Assembly (NCBI RefSeq): GCF_021869535.1
Contig: NW_026262666.1
Location: 310,001-374,000, forward strand
DNA length: 64,000 nucleotides
Source: Mytilus californianus
Lineage: Eukaryota; Mollusca; Bivalvia; Mytilida; Mytilidae
Reading direction: 5' to 3'
Part shown: positions 1-15,680 of the stretch, piece after piece
Layout of the letters: every line of letters starts with the position of its first letter
How positions within the stretch are numbered: the first letter of the stretch is position 1
Program-made: the position numbers and the translations under genes
Notes under the pieces: model-generated
What the model was told of the DNA's origin: nothing
Seen by the model: the letters and a program-made list of their open reading frames with translations, nothing else
Database searches by the model: none

Positions 1-1176
1 TGAAGTCTTTGAAAATGTTTACTTTTAAAGTTTTGAAGTACAGTAAATTATATAACTTATAGCTTCTGATTATGATTGGTCAATCTTTTAATTGGTCTAG
101 ATCATACCCTTTTTTTTGTCCTAAGTTTCAACAGTGTTAGATTGCCTGACATTGTGTACTTTGATTTTCAACTAATCAAGTAGTTTAGACAGCTTTTGAT
201 TGGCTAAGATTGAATTTCAACTGATCAATAAGCCGTGACCACTTTTGAATGGCAGAATTTCTGGCCCTTTATTTTTACATTGTCAATTATTTTAGTGTTA
301 ATTGAGAGTGATTAAAGCCTTTCTTTTACCTAATCAATAAGTAAAGACAGTTTTTGATTACTGTAGTATAAAATTCAGAAATAATTGCGGGTTTTTATTA
401 ATGTGAATATCTGACTGAGTGAGTATCACAATAATATTCAAAACTTACATTCTGATATCTGATACATGTATATGTATATTTGTATGCAGCTTTTCCCGAA
501 ACGGCAATAATAAATCTAACATTTTTGTCCATTTTTCAAAAATTCCAATAATAAATGTACGCAATATTTTCTGAATTTACAGTAGTTGAAACTCTGTACT
601 TTGATTTGCAATTAATCAATTAGTTTAGACAATTTTGAATGGCTGAATTTCTGGCCTTTTATTTTTTTACCTTGTCAATCAGTATACTTTTTAAATGAGT
701 GTGATTAAAACTTTTATGTTTTACCTGATAAATAAGTCAAGACAGTTTTTGATTGACTACTATTCTTTAATTCAAATCAACAGGTCTAGAAATTTTTGAT
801 TGACTAAGTAGTTTAGTTTTCGATTGAGTGTGAGTCAAGCCATGGAAGTTTTACCTGATCAATTAGTCTAGACAGTTTTTGATTTGCTGTAATTCTGGCC
901 TTTAATTTTCACTGATCAATAAGTCTAGACAGTTCTTGATTGGCTCAGTTTATGGCCTTTAATTTTTAACAAGACAATTAGTTTAGTTTTCAATTAAGTG
1001 TGATTCAAGTCTTTAAGTTTTACCTGACCAATAAGTCGAGATAGTTGGTTTAAATTTTACATGATCAAGAAGTTTAAGCAGCTTTTGATTTGGTAAAATT
1101 TTGGCCTTTGATTTTCACTGATCAAAAAGTCTATAAATTTATTGAATTGGCCAAAATTCTAGCCTTTTATTTTTAC

Positions 1177-4285
<3,109 letters not shown>

Positions 4286-4384
4286 CGTAACAGAAAACCA
4301 AGTCTTCAAATATTCTTGTCCAATAGAAGGATTCTGAAAAAAGAAGAATATTAATTATGAAAATAACTCTTTAAAAATTGCCTG

Positions 4385-4540
4385 TGTCCAAAGCTGTATT
4401 CTTGTAATCTTCATCAGGGATGCTCAGACTCCAAAATTATAATGCCAAGGGTGTAAGAGAACCTAAACACATAAATGGCTATATTACCAAAAGGGCAGGA
4501 ATGTAAAATGAATAGCCAAATCCATCAAACATCAACTTTG
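4385..4540 (+). repeat. Interspersed repeat, family D copy 2 (diverged)
   Basis: It contains CTTCATCAGGGATGCTCAGA, AAATGGCTATATTACC and ATAGCCAAATCCATC followed by CAACTTTGCCTAAGGGATTT. This is the layout of the copies at 3340 and 33885. Its last module is the unit that is amplified in the adjoining minisatellite. Confidence 0.65.
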
Positions 4541-5222
4541 CCTAAGGGATTTGGTAATCCACCAAATGCCAACTTTGCCTAAGGGATTTGGTAATCCACC
4601 AAAGGGTCAACTTTGCCTAAGGGATTTGGTAATCCACCAAAGGTCAACTTTGCCTAAGGGATTTGATAATCCACCAAAGGGTCAACTTTGCCTAAGGGAT
4701 TTGGTAATCCACCAAAGGTCAACTTTGCCTATGGGATTTGATAATCCACCAAAGAGTCAACCTTGCCTAAGGGATTTTGTAATCCACCAAAGGTCAACTT
4801 TACCTAAGGGATTTGATAATCCACCAAAGGTCAACTTTGCCTAAGGGATTGGGTCATCCACCAAAGAGTCAACTTTGCCTAAGGGATTTGATAATCCACC
4901 AAAGATCAACTGTGCCTAAGGGATTTGGTCATCCACCAAAGGGTCAAATTTGCCTAAGGGATTTGGTCATCCACCAAAGGGTCAACTTTGCCGAAGGGAT
5001 TTGGTCATCCACCAAAGGGTCAACTTTGCCTAAGGGATTTGGTCATTCACCAAAGGGTCAACTTTGCCTAAGGGATTTGGTCATCCACCAAAAGGTCAAC
5101 TTTGCCTAAGGGATTTGGTAATCCACCAGAGGGTCAACTTTGCCTAAGGGATTTGGTAATCCACTAAAGGGTCAACTTTGCCTAAGGGATTTGGTAATCC
5201 ACCAAAGGTCAACTTTGCTTAA
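4520..5222 (+). repeat. 36-38 bp minisatellite, about 19 copies
   Basis: A tandem array of CAACTTTGCCTAAGGGATTT followed by GGTAATCCACCAAAGGGT, with 36 and 38 bp length variants (AAAGGT or AAAGGGT) and GGTAAT / GATAAT / GGTCAT subtypes. The GGTCAT subtype is clustered in 4850-5095 and GGTAAT lies at both ends. The open frames in it (4551-4844 and 4813-5109) are by-products of the repeat, not genes. Confidence 0.95.
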
Positions 5223-7960
5223 GGAATTAAGGAACCTTCTTCATAATGAATAAATTTGTACAAAATGAGTAGAATTTACAATTCTTAGTCACTGATAGTT
5301 TGTGAAAAAAGGGCTACAGCCATACAGGAAAGGGGATGTTTATAATATTAAGACATGTAATTTTACAGGTACTGTAGCATGGTTTGGTCACAAACTCCCA
5401 CCTATTTTCCTGCTAATTTACTTAATATCATTATATATTAAAAATATTGTTTTTTTAAACAAAATTTAAATGTAGATAGTTATATGTAATCATTTAAATG
5501 CAAATATTTCAAATGACAAGTGGCATTTTTGTAAATCTTTTTTCACTGCACAATTTTTTATATTCCTTGTTAATTTGATTATCTAATCATGCTATTTGGC
5601 ATCTAACCATTTTTTTCTCAAGCATGAATTTATAAAAATTCAAAGAAGCCTCTACAAATATGTAGATACATTTTACTACAAATTTTGTTTTTCTCATTTA
5701 AGCAGAAAAAGGGTTGTTGTTTATAGAATATACTTAACATAAATCTGAATTTCAAACATAATCCCTTCGAGCTTAAATATAGTACTAATCACTGAAGAAA
5801 TAAGAGAAGAAAGAAAATATACATAAAAATTATATGTTATATCTGAAATATCCTTGTTACATATTTTTCTCGATTTACAAAATTATACAAGATGAATAAA
5901 ATGTAAATTGAACTCACCATTCCTTATTGTTATATGCAGAAACAGAAGTTATTATTAGAACATATGATGAGAAATCAATACTGTTACATCAAGAGTCATC
6001 ATCAAATGTCAATTTCTAAAAGCAGGAAATTCTAATTCATTATTCATGACTGGAATTATTTTACTTAATAAAACAGGATTTTTTTTAGAAAAATGATATT
6101 AATCCATTTAATATTTATAGCTGAGGTTAAGACTTACTAATTATTAATACCTCATTGCTACTGAGAATCACAAAACACATCAGTATTCTACCAAGAATTT
6201 AAGTGCTAAGGAACACATATTAAATATGAAGGGCATTTTAGGTCAGAAGCAGACTTAGGGGGAGGGGCAGGGTGCACCCCTTATGGAGCTAAATATATGG
6301 TTAATGCATAAACTTTTTACATGTCTCACTCCAAACTTTACATGGTTTGGGGGCCCCCTTTTTTCAACGTTTGTTTTTGCATTGAAAAGTACAAATGTAT
6401 CTATCTTCCTGTATAAACCAGAAATGCATAAGACAGGGCTATAAGGACACAAGGGTGCATAAAAAGGACATCAGGAGCTGTGTCCCTCTTTTTGAGTCAG
6501 CTAGGACACTGCACATGTAAACATATTCAATCAGGTTTGTAGATATTTATGTTGTGGGTAAGCACACAAAGTTTTGTTACATTTTAGACACAGTAATCGG
6601 TTAAAAAAATACATCAGAAGATGTGGCGTTTATGTCCACAAGACAGCAACCAAAAACACAAATAATGAAAAGACATCAAGTCGTCAACAGTACTAACTAC
6701 TTTTCTAATGATCTGGTGGCAACTTAGTTAATGTACTTTTGGATCTTTAAGATTATTATTAATATACATGTCCCAGTATATATATATAGATCATATAAAC
6801 TTCAACAGTGATTCTTGCAATCACCTGGCCCATGTACATTAATTCTTTTCAACACTTTTAATTTCAAAAAATCAAAACTTTGAAAGAAATTAATTCCATA
6901 CAAGAGAGCGGAGGGTTTTCATCACAATAAAAAACAGGCCTCTTGACCAAACAAATAAGAACTTTGTAAGTTTTACTATTTAAATTGTAAATGGTCTCCC
7001 CTTGATAGTACTGATATCATTAATTTTCATCCACATCAAATCTGAATTAAGAAGGAGTGCAGGGATTTTCATGATGGTTTTTGTTGAGGAACCACATTAA
7101 AATCAACCTCAAACTATAAAGATACATGTACATGTATATCTGTAGATACAGAGATTTGTCTAGCCTGCCTTTACAGCAAAATCGATTCAGGTAAATTTAA
7201 TTATAACAAGTAACAGTATCTTGATGAACTGTACAGAACAATGGCACCTAGTGAAGTGCAAGTTCTGCTTTTACATAATACTTTGGATTCATTATTATGC
7301 GTTGGATACCAATTTACATGGAGTTTGAGGGTATAGCTTAACCAGAAATTTGAATGGTCAATGAAGTAAAAATTTTCTATAGGCCTGTATGCCGGCTTTA
7401 GCAAAAGCATGAATTCAAATATCCACGATAATACAATTTTTCCTCAATCCATGAAAATTGGTATCCACATTCCACAATACACCATCACTTTTTGTACAGT
7501 AACCAGGTAACAGAATGAATTATGGAACAAAAAACTAAATCAAACTGAATACATGTACAAATGTATGTGCACATGAAGTGTATCTCCCTTAGTCTTTATG
7601 CATAGTTGGGCACCACCTTGTAAAATTCAAAATTCCCTATTACTGTATTAAAGCCATCATCCTCCAACAAATTCTAGTAAAAACACATTATCATCAAATC
7701 TGGTAATTCATTTTGTCAAGTATATAACTACATGTATGTTCCAGCGTTTTGTTTACACAATGTTAAATGAATGGACTTACTCCAGAAAAAACATAATTAT
7801 CTACCAGCATCAAATTTGACAATAGGATGAGGATCACTGATTTTTTGTTGCAAATAGTAATCTAAAGTATTATTGCTCTAATCGCACAGAGGGACTAGGG
7901 TGGTTGGTCCCATGATACTTATATAAATATAATGTACAATCTACAACATATGTATGACAA
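5223..7960. other. No recognisable gene
   Basis: AT-rich sequence with scattered short open frames that lack splice context or family resemblance. I see no RNA gene, no inverted repeat of note and no recurrent family longer than a few tens of bases. Confidence 0.55.
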
Positions 7961-7964
7961 TGTT

Positions 7965-9420
7965 AGTGTCATTTACTTCACTTCTCTGGTCCCTGGACAC
8001 TTTGTGTTAATTGCTTCAATCCTCATCAGGTCCCTGGACACTTTGGGTCAATTACTTCACTCCTCTGACTCCTGGACACTCTGTGTCATTTACTTCACTT
8101 TTCTGGTCCCTGGACACTTTGTGTCAATTACTTCACTCCTCTGGTCCCTGGACACTTTGTGTCAATTACTTCACTCCTCTGGCCCTTGACACTTTGTGTT
8201 AATTGCTTCAAGCCTCAGGTCCCTGGACACTTTGGGTCAATTACTTCACTCCTCTGACTCCTTGACACGCTGTGTCATTTACTTCACTTTTCTCTTCCCT
8301 GGACACTTTGTGTCAATTAGTTTACTCCTCTGGCCCCTGGACACTTTGTGTCAATAAGTTCGCTCCTCTGACTCCTGGACACTCTGTGTCAATAACTTCA
8401 CTCCTCTGGTCCCTGGACACTTTGTGTCAATTACTTCACTCCTCTGGCCCCTGGACACTTTTTGTCAGTTACTTCACTCCTCTGGTTTCTGGACACTTTG
8501 TGTCAATTACTTCACTCCTCTGGTTTCTGGACACTTTGTGTCAATTACTTCACTCCTCAGGTCCTTGGACACTTTGTGTCAATTACTTCACTCCTCAGGT
8601 CCCTGGACACTTTGTGTCAATTCCTTCACTCCTCTGACTCCTGGACACTCTGTGTCAATTACTTCACTCCTCTGGTCCCTGGACACTTTGTGTCAGTTAC
8701 TTCACTCCTCAGGTCCCTGGACACTTTGTGTCAATTACTTCACTCCTCAGGTCCCTGGACACTTTGTGTCAATTACTTCACTCCTCTGGTTTCTGGACAC
8801 TTTGTGTAAGTTACTTCACTCCTCTGGTTTCTGGACACTATGTGTCAATTAGTTCACTCCTCAGGTCCCTGGACACTTTGTGTCAATTACTTCGCTCCTC
8901 TGACTCCTGGACACTCTGTGTCAATTACTTCACTCCTCTGGTCCCTGGACACTTTGTGTCAAATACTTCATTCCTCTGGTCCCTGGACACTTTGTGTCAG
9001 TTACCCTACTCCTCTGGTTTCTGGACACTTTGTGTCAATTACTTCACTCCTCTGGTTTCTGGACACTTTGTGTCAGTTACTTCACTCCTCTGGTTTCTGG
9101 ACACTTTGTGTCAGTTACTTCACTCCTCTGGTTTCTGGACACTTTGTTTCAATTACTTCACTCCTCAGGTCCCTGGACACTTTGTGTCAATTACTTCACC
9201 CCTCTGGTTTCTGGACACTTTGTGTCAATTAATTCACACCTCAGGCCCCTGGACACTTTGTGTCAATTACTTCATTCTTTTGGTCCATGGACACTTTGTG
9301 TCAAATACTTTACTCCTCTGGTTCCTGGACACTCTGTGTCAATTGCTTTAAACATCTGTTCTCTGGACACTTTGTGTCAATTACTCCATTCCTCTGGCCC
9401 TGGACACTTTGATTCAGTAA
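7965..9420. repeat. 38 bp minisatellite, about 38 copies, with a higher-order pattern
   Basis: The unit is CTCCTCTGGTCCCTGGACAC then TTTGTGTCAATTACTTCA. Variants recur in order: CTGGTCCCTGG, CTCAGGTCCCTGG, CTGGTTTCTGG and CTGACTCCTGGACACTCTG. The CTGACTCC type, always paired with CACTCTG, appears near 8064, 8256, 8366, 8632 and 8900. Because 38 is not a multiple of 3, the long overlapping open frames here (up to 207 codons, 8728-9351) shift through the same peptide in three frames and are not genes. Confidence 0.96.
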
Positions 9421-10540
9421 TTTTGTACTATGACAAAATTCATTTCATATCATCAACTTTTTTGCACCATGGCCATTTTCATTAGATGATCCAGGGCCTA
9501 ATCTAGGATTTTGAAGAGGGAGAAGTGACTTCTCCTTCCATGAGAGAGAAGGGAGAAGTGGTCAACTTCTTGGAGAAGTGAGATTCCATTACCGTTTCGG
9601 TTGCATCGTGTTTTCAAGCTTATCACTAAGGAAATTGTTTTATATTCAATAAAAGATGTACTTGCAGTTTTTTCATATGGTATTGTACACAATGTATATA
9701 TAGAAAGTTCTTAATAAAAAGGTTTAGACAATACATAGTTGTTATTTATTTATTGATACCATAATGTGTTCTAAATAAAATTTGTTGATTGGGACATGAG
9801 GGAGTAGCCTATAGTAAAATTATCAAGATTATGATGCATTGAATTCATGTGCATCTGCCTCAATTTATTTTTAAAACTCCAGAAAAATATGATGAATTTC
9901 ACATGACTGGGATTGGGAATTTAATTTATAACACCACTTGTCATTGTTTTGTAAAACATTATTGAATGCCCAGGACATTTATGTTAGTTGTAGTAAATTG
10001 AGATTATCGTTAAAGATTGTAAATCTATAAATGAAAATATCTTTCAATCTCAAGTTAATTATCCGATAAAGAGCTAATTTCTATCATTTTTTAAAAATAT
10101 CATCCATATCAACGAAGTGGTCATGAGAAAAAATCCACTGCTGATCACAATCTGGTCGAGTGTCGTACGTTTGCAATCACATTATCTATCAGCTGTCTTT
10201 CTACCTTTTATATTTCAATTTTTATTCAATGAATATAATAAATCTACCGTTAATTCCCACCCTTTACCTACCGAATAGTAAATTTGATCGACTCGTGTAG
10301 GTTATAAAAATAAAACAAATCAGCTGAGTGATTACGCAACATCCTCAGATGAAAATCATCGTAAAACGATAACTTAAACAGACGGTCAGTTTTCCGTTTC
10401 AACAGTTTTGAAAGTTATATCCGAGGATGTTCAAAGTCGCCGTTGTATTTATTTAATTTGATCGTTTACAGTATTAGTCCTGGGTCGTTTCGAAAATCTC
10501 GATTTTCCTTGTCAGCCGCCATTTTTTTTACCTGTGAGAC
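9421..10540. other. No recognisable gene
   Basis: Non-coding. At 9510-9585 there is a purine-rich block repeating GAGAAGTG several times. The rest is AT-rich with no feature I can support. Confidence 0.5.
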
Positions 10541-10924
10541 TTGTCAATCACAAGCGGAGCGTCTTTTTACCACAGAACACCACAGAATACCATAGAACAC
10601 TCAAAATATACCACAGAACACTCAAAATATACCCTAGAACTGCACACATTACAATAAAACTACTGAAATATACCACAGAACATTAGAATTACTTTATAAA
10701 ATGCAAATCTAATAATTCAGAATTACATTATTTCTTTAATTCGGGTTACACCAGTGACATGACGATTGACTGGATGAGATAAAAAATGATCATATAACTT
10801 TTTTGTTATTTGGCATATTTTTACATTTGGAGAGCTTTGAGACACTAAACTAATGCATTATAATAATGAAAATCTAAAATAAACATTAAAAAAAATGGTT
10901 TTGAGCAAAAAAAAATTTACCGCA

Positions 10925-11310
10925 CGATCAATATGATCCAAGATACGCTTTGAATATATTGAACTGATCGATAAAAAGTGTTAAAATCTCTTTTGTTTTA
11001 CAATATTTTTTCGTGAAATAAAGAAATCTGCGATTTTATTAAATATGTTGTTTAACAATAAAAACTTTATATAAATAAAACATGTTTTTTCTACAATAAA
11101 GTTGATCTGACGGATTTTACCAGCGAATATCAGCTACGAATAATATTGATCTGATCGACAGGAAGTGCTAATATGCTAATATCGCTTTTTCTTTTAAATT
11201 TTTTTCATTAAATTAAGAAATCTGCGAGAATAATGAATATTTTATATGAAAACATAACCTTTATAGTAAAAAAAAAAATTCTACAAAAAAAGTTGACCTG
11301 ACGGATTTCT
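10925..11310. repeat. Two diverged tandem units of about 180 bp
   Basis: TTGATCTGACGGATTT near 11101 and TTGACCTGACGGATTT near 11290, each preceded by AAGAAATCTGCGA, a poly-T or poly-A stretch and CTACAA, mark two copies of the same unit. Confidence 0.55.
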
Positions 11311-11779
11311 AAATGCATACAAAATTTGGTAAAAATCCGAAATATTGTCAAATGATTGGAGAAGATACACACACAACATAAGAATCCAAAAACAGTCATA
11401 GAACTTGAACTTTTTGACAATTAAAAAGACACACTTATAATATGTTATTAGTCAACTCAAATATTACTGTCCTACAACAACTTCAGATATCTTTTTAGAA
11501 AGTATTTGCCGGTAGCCCTTAACACAGGATTGTTTTATATATAACTCTAATGGAGAAAACTTTGATGTACAAACATTAGCCAGAGACATATATACACATA
11601 TATATGTCTCTGCATTAGCCAAGTTTAAATAATTGTTTGAAACAACTCTTGATAGCAGCTTAACTAATTACTTTAATAAAGTTGAATTATTTGTTGACAA
11701 CAAATTTAATTAAATGTCACATTAACCATTTTGATTATTTATTGTAACAACTCTTAACATAACATTAATAAAATAAAAT

Positions 11780-12835
11780 GCTCCGCAGGGCGCAGCTTGA
11801 TACGACCGCAGAGGTCGAACCCTGAACAGTTGGGGGAAGTATGGACACAACATTCAAGCTTGATACAGCTTTGGATTTGGATTGTGATTAAATATTTGAC
11901 ACAGCATAGGTTTCTAACACAGATTGAATGTGGTCTAAGAACTTAAAAATTTTAAATTGGACATTCACCTATTATGGTCCAATATCCAAAATCTAAATAC
12001 ATGGTTAGATTCAGCATATCAAAGAACCCCATATATTCAATTTTTGTTGAAATCAAACAAAGTTTAATTTTGGACCCCGATTTGGACCAACTTGAAAACT
12101 GGGCCCATAATCAAAAATCTAAATACATGTTTAGATTCAGCATATCAAAGAACCCTAAAAATTCAATTTTTGTTAAAATCAAACTAAGTTTAATTTTGGA
12201 CCCTTTGGACCTTAATGTAGACCAATTTGAAAACGGAACCAAAAATTAAGAATCTAAATACACGGTTAGATTCGGCATATCAAAGAACCCCAATAATTCA
12301 ATTTTTGATGAAATCAAACAAAGTTTAATTTTGGACCCTTTTGACCTCAATGTGGACAAAGTTGATAACGGGGCCCAAAAATCAAAAATCTAAATACATG
12401 GTTAGATTCAGCATATCAAAGAACCCCATATACTCAATTTTTGTTGAAATCAAACAAAGTTTAATTTTGGACCCCGATTTGGACCAACTTGAAAACTGGG
12501 CCCATAATCAAAAATCTAAATACATGTTTAGATTCAGCATATCAAAGAACCCTAAGAATTCAATTTTTGTTAAAATCAAACTAAGTTTAATTTTGGACCC
12601 TTTGGACCTTAATGTAGACCAATTTGAAAACGGAACCAAAATTTAAGAATCTAAATACACAGTTAGATTCGGCATATCAAAGAACCCCAATAATTCAATT
12701 TTTGATGAAATCAAACAAAGTTTAATTTTGGACCCTTTGGACCTCAATGTGGACCAATTTAAAAACGGGGCCCAAAATCCAAAAACTAAATACACGGTTA
12801 GATTCAGCATATTAAAGAACCCCATGAAATCAAGA
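11780..12835 (+). repeat. Family B repeat with 132 bp tandem units arranged as 397 bp higher-order repeats
   Basis: The head module GCTTGATACGACCGCAGAGG followed by TCGAACCCTGAACAGTTGGGG (11795-11840) recurs at 45240-45295 and 63605-63660. It is followed by units of about 132 bp, each with GGTTAGATTCAGCATATCAA, AGAACCCC, TTCAATTTTTG and TTTAATTTTGGACCC. Three unit types repeat as a 397 bp block (for example 11989 and 12386). Open frames at 11974-12249 and 12341-12646 follow the repeat and are not genes. Confidence 0.85.
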
Positions 12836-12894
12836 ATAAAACCCCATTGAAATTGGTCAAGAAATAAGCAATTTATAGGAAGTATCTTCTTTTG

Positions 12895-13115
12895 CACAAT
12901 CCTGTGCTATTAAATATTTCTTGCTATTGCGCAATACTGTACAATTGACAATTTCTTGCTATTGCGCAATATTGTGCTATTGGATATTTCTTGCTATTGC
13001 GCAATACTGTGCAATTGAAGATTTCTTGCTATTGCGCAATACTGTGCAATTGAAGATTTCTTGCTATTGTGCAATACTGTGCAATTGAAAATTTCTTGCT
13101 ATTGCACAATACTTA
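12895..13115. repeat. 36 bp tandem repeat, about 6 copies
   Basis: The unit is TTTCTTGCTATTGCGCAATA then CTGTGCAATTGAAGAT. A related single copy (TTTCTTGCTGTTGTGCAATA) lies at 45430-45450, also after a family B head, which shows that the array belongs to the family B element. Confidence 0.9.
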
Positions 13116-13299
13116 TTATATAATAATTCACACATCCTGTTTGGTGTGTATCTCCTACCATATCATTATTATTTGATTTTAAATATAAATCAGAAATAAC
13201 CAACTTAAAATGGAAAATTTTAAAAGAAACAAAAAAGGAAAAAAAGAAAAAAAATGAAAAAAAAATAAATCCCCCCCCAAAATTTTTTGAACCCCCATT

Positions 13300-13870
13300 A
13301 TGATTCATCACCCCCAAACTCAATCCCAGCCTTCCCTTTGTGGTATGGTACCTTGCAGTACAATTTCAGAGAGATCCATAAACTTGAACACAAGTTATTG
13401 TCTGGAAACTAGAAAAATGTGTTTTTTGGCCCCTTTTTGGCCCCAAATTCCTAAACGTTTAGGGAAATTACCCCCAAACTCAAACCCAGCTTTCCCTTTG
13501 TGATATGGAACCTTGTAGTACAATTTCAGAAAGATCCATACACTTACACACAAGTTATTGTCATGAAACTAGAAAAATGCTTGTTTTTTGCCCCTTTTTT
13601 GGCCCCTAATTCCTAAAATTTGGAGGCAATTACCCCCAAAATCAATCCCAGCATTCCTTTAGTGATATGGAACCTTGTGGTACAATGTCAGAGAGATCCA
13701 TACACTTACACACAAGTTATGTCTGGAAGTTACAAAAATGCTTATTTTTGGCCCCTTTTTGGCCCCTAATTCCTTTACTGTTATTACCATAACCCCCAAA
13801 ATCAATCCCAACCTTCCTTTTGTGGTATTGAACCTTGTGGTAAAATTTCATAAAGATCCATTCACTTAAA
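13300..13870. repeat. 160 bp tandem repeat, about 3.5 copies
   Basis: Each unit runs from ACCCCCAAACTCAATCCCAG through CCTTCCCTTTGTGGTATGG, AGAGAGATCCATA, ACACAAGTTATTGTCTGGAA to TTTTTGGCCCCTTTTTGGCC. Starts are near 13310, 13470, 13632 and 13790. It lies inside the composite element. Confidence 0.88.
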
Positions 13871-13879
13871 CTAAAGTTA

Positions 13880-13912
13880 GAGTGCGAAAACCAATGTGTC
13901 TTCGGACGACGC

Positions 13913-13945
<33 letters not shown>

Positions 13946-14010
13946 CCGGACGACGACGACGCCAACGTCATACCAATATACGACCACAAAAATTTTTTTG
14001 CGGTCGTATA
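13880..14010 (-). repeat. GAC-rich tract and short inverted terminus TACGACC...GGTCGTA
   Basis: A (GAC)n / (GACGACGACGCCG)n tract at 13905-13965 is followed by CAATATACGACCACAAAAAT and TTTTTTGCGGTCGTATA. The last two form a small hairpin that closes the family B type element. TACGACCGC also occurs in the head at 11798, in the orientation expected for terminal inverted repeats. Confidence 0.6.
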
Positions 14011-14660
14011 AAAAAGTGACAAAAAAAAACTGGTAAACAAAATAAATTTAACAAATAATTACGTAATGCATCTAAACATTTTCAAAAATGATTTAAAATT
14101 ACAAAAAAGATAAAAATGTATTTAAAATATAAATAATCTTTGTATATTATGGTTTTAATAGTTAGGGGTTTTTGGTATGATCCCAATTATTGGCCATTCA
14201 GTTGGGGGCGTAGCGATAGTGAGTCGACCCTAAATAGAAAAATTAAATTTATTTGAATAATAAATGTCAAATTACAAAAAGAATGAACAATAACACGGTA
14301 ATAATGTCTGAAGTATTAATATTTCAAAGTTCTGTGGTAAATTTTGGGTGTTCTGTGGTGTTCTGTGGTAAAAAGACGCTCCTAATCACAAGTTGTCTCC
14401 CTTTTACCGATTTTGATAGCGATTTGACTTTGCTATGAAGTCAGTCGGCCGGCGAGATTTAGCGATTTTCAAAATTCTTTGGCGACTTAAATCGTCATTT
14501 CGCCGGCAAGATTATGGTCTGGATGATCTATATATGTACAAATGTATGCAATTTCATATACAATGTACAATGGTGTATGCTTTTTCGTACCATATACTAG
14601 GCCAACTGTGTGTATGCCGTAATGGTATTGTGTACCATATACATTGTACATCATGTACAT

Positions 14661-15419
14661 CAGTCAAGGGTCGAACTTAAATAAGTTATTAGAGAAAAAT
14701 AACATACATATGTTATTACAGATACTTTCATGAGTTGTCTGCTCTTTATTTCTTAATCTGTAGTAACATATGTTTGTTATTAGTTAATATATCAAAATAT
14801 ATTTTTATTTTTAGTGGGCTCTTGGGATTTCTTGAAACTCTGCGCAGATACTTAATGCATAACCTTGATAATTAATCTTCCAATTCAATTAATACATTTT
14901 TGATCAACCATGGTAAATCAATGAGACAAGGCTTTTAAGGGATACACTAAGCTGTAATAACAAGGCTTAGTTATTACAGGCATGTAACTTATAAAATGAG
15001 ACACTTGGGAATTAATGGGAAGCTTGCTCAGAACCTCATTACATGCTCTGATCATTATTTCTTACAATGAATTAAAATATATTGTGATATATGTCTGAGA
15101 AATGGCTTTGAAGAGATGTAGAAAAGCTGTAATAACACCTGTTAGTTATTACAGGCATATATTTTCTGTAATAACATAGGTGTACTATACATGATTGGCA
15201 AATTATAAACTGTTATATCTTTCTAAAGTTTAGTATACATAAAGAAAATAATAATACCAGTAGAACTTGAATACAATTTAACAAAGTAAAGGATGTATAC
15301 TGCCTCTTTGAAACATGTAACATACATATGTTATCACAGATTTTTTTATATTTTAGCCCACAATAACGACATGTATGTTATTTTTCTCTAATAACTTATT
15401 TAAGTTAGACCCTTGACTG
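14661..15419. mobile_element. 759 bp MITE with 50 bp terminal inverted repeats and TACAT target duplication
   Basis: The left end CAGTCAAGGGTCGAACTTAA, continuing through ATAAGTTATTAGAGAAAAAT, is matched by the reverse complement at the right end (15370-15419) with one mismatch in about 50. Both flanks carry TACAT (14656-14660 and 15420-15424), a 5 bp target-site duplication. There is no coding sequence; the inside repeats TAACACCTGTTAGTTATTAC-like motifs. Confidence 0.88.
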
Positions 15420-15564
15420 TACATGTAGACTAAATAGATCGTTGGATTTTTAGTCAAATATTTATTTTTTATTTGATATAGATAAAAAATCTACATTGCT
15501 TATTAACATGTTTTGCATTGTTGCAACATTGCTATAAGTATGACACAATTGTTTATCAATTTTG

Positions 15565-15680
15565 AATAAAAGACAGGAGAAAGATACAAGAGTGACATTC
15601 AAACTCATAAGTCGAAAATAAAATGACAATGCCATGGCTAAAAATGAAAAAGACAAACAGGCAAACAATAGTACTTTTAG
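15565..15680 (+). repeat. Interspersed repeat, family I fragment
   Basis: It contains GACAGGAGAAAGATACAAGA, TCAAACTCATAAGTCGAAAA, GCCATGGCTAAAAATGAAAA and AGACAAACAGGCAAACAATA in series. I recognise this string from many dispersed copies in mussel sequences (recall, not a search). Confidence 0.5.

Larger units (their letters stand above)
10545..14400. mobile_element. Composite element with terminal inverted repeats
   Basis: The left end carries GAGCGTCTTTTTACCACAGA then ACACCACAGAA (10557-10590). The right end carries the reverse complement, TTCTGTGGTGTTCTGTGGTA then AAAAGACGCTC (about 14350-14383), and the matching stretch is about 60 bp. Beyond both ends sits a related TCACAAG..GTCTCCC / GAGAC..TCACAAG block. 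Inside are several tandem arrays, listed separately. No transposase is visible, so it is non-autonomous or a nest of elements; the exact ends and target duplication are not resolved. Confidence 0.6.

Noticed and set aside
4551-5109. Open frames of 97 and 98 codons in the 36-38 bp array
   Set aside because: Repeat-derived; the frame changes whenever a 36/38 bp variant alternates.
4520-5222. Possible CRISPR array
   Set aside because: The units are contiguous tandem copies with no unique spacers, and the window is animal nuclear DNA.
8424-9485. Long plus-strand open frames (115-207 codons) in the 38 bp array
   Set aside because: They translate the same 38 bp unit in three frames, overlap each other and have no start context or splice sites; they are products of a stop-free repeat.
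12341-12646. 101-codon frame in the family B array
   Set aside because: Same 132 bp unit translated; similar frames occur at 11974 and 63704 for the same reason.
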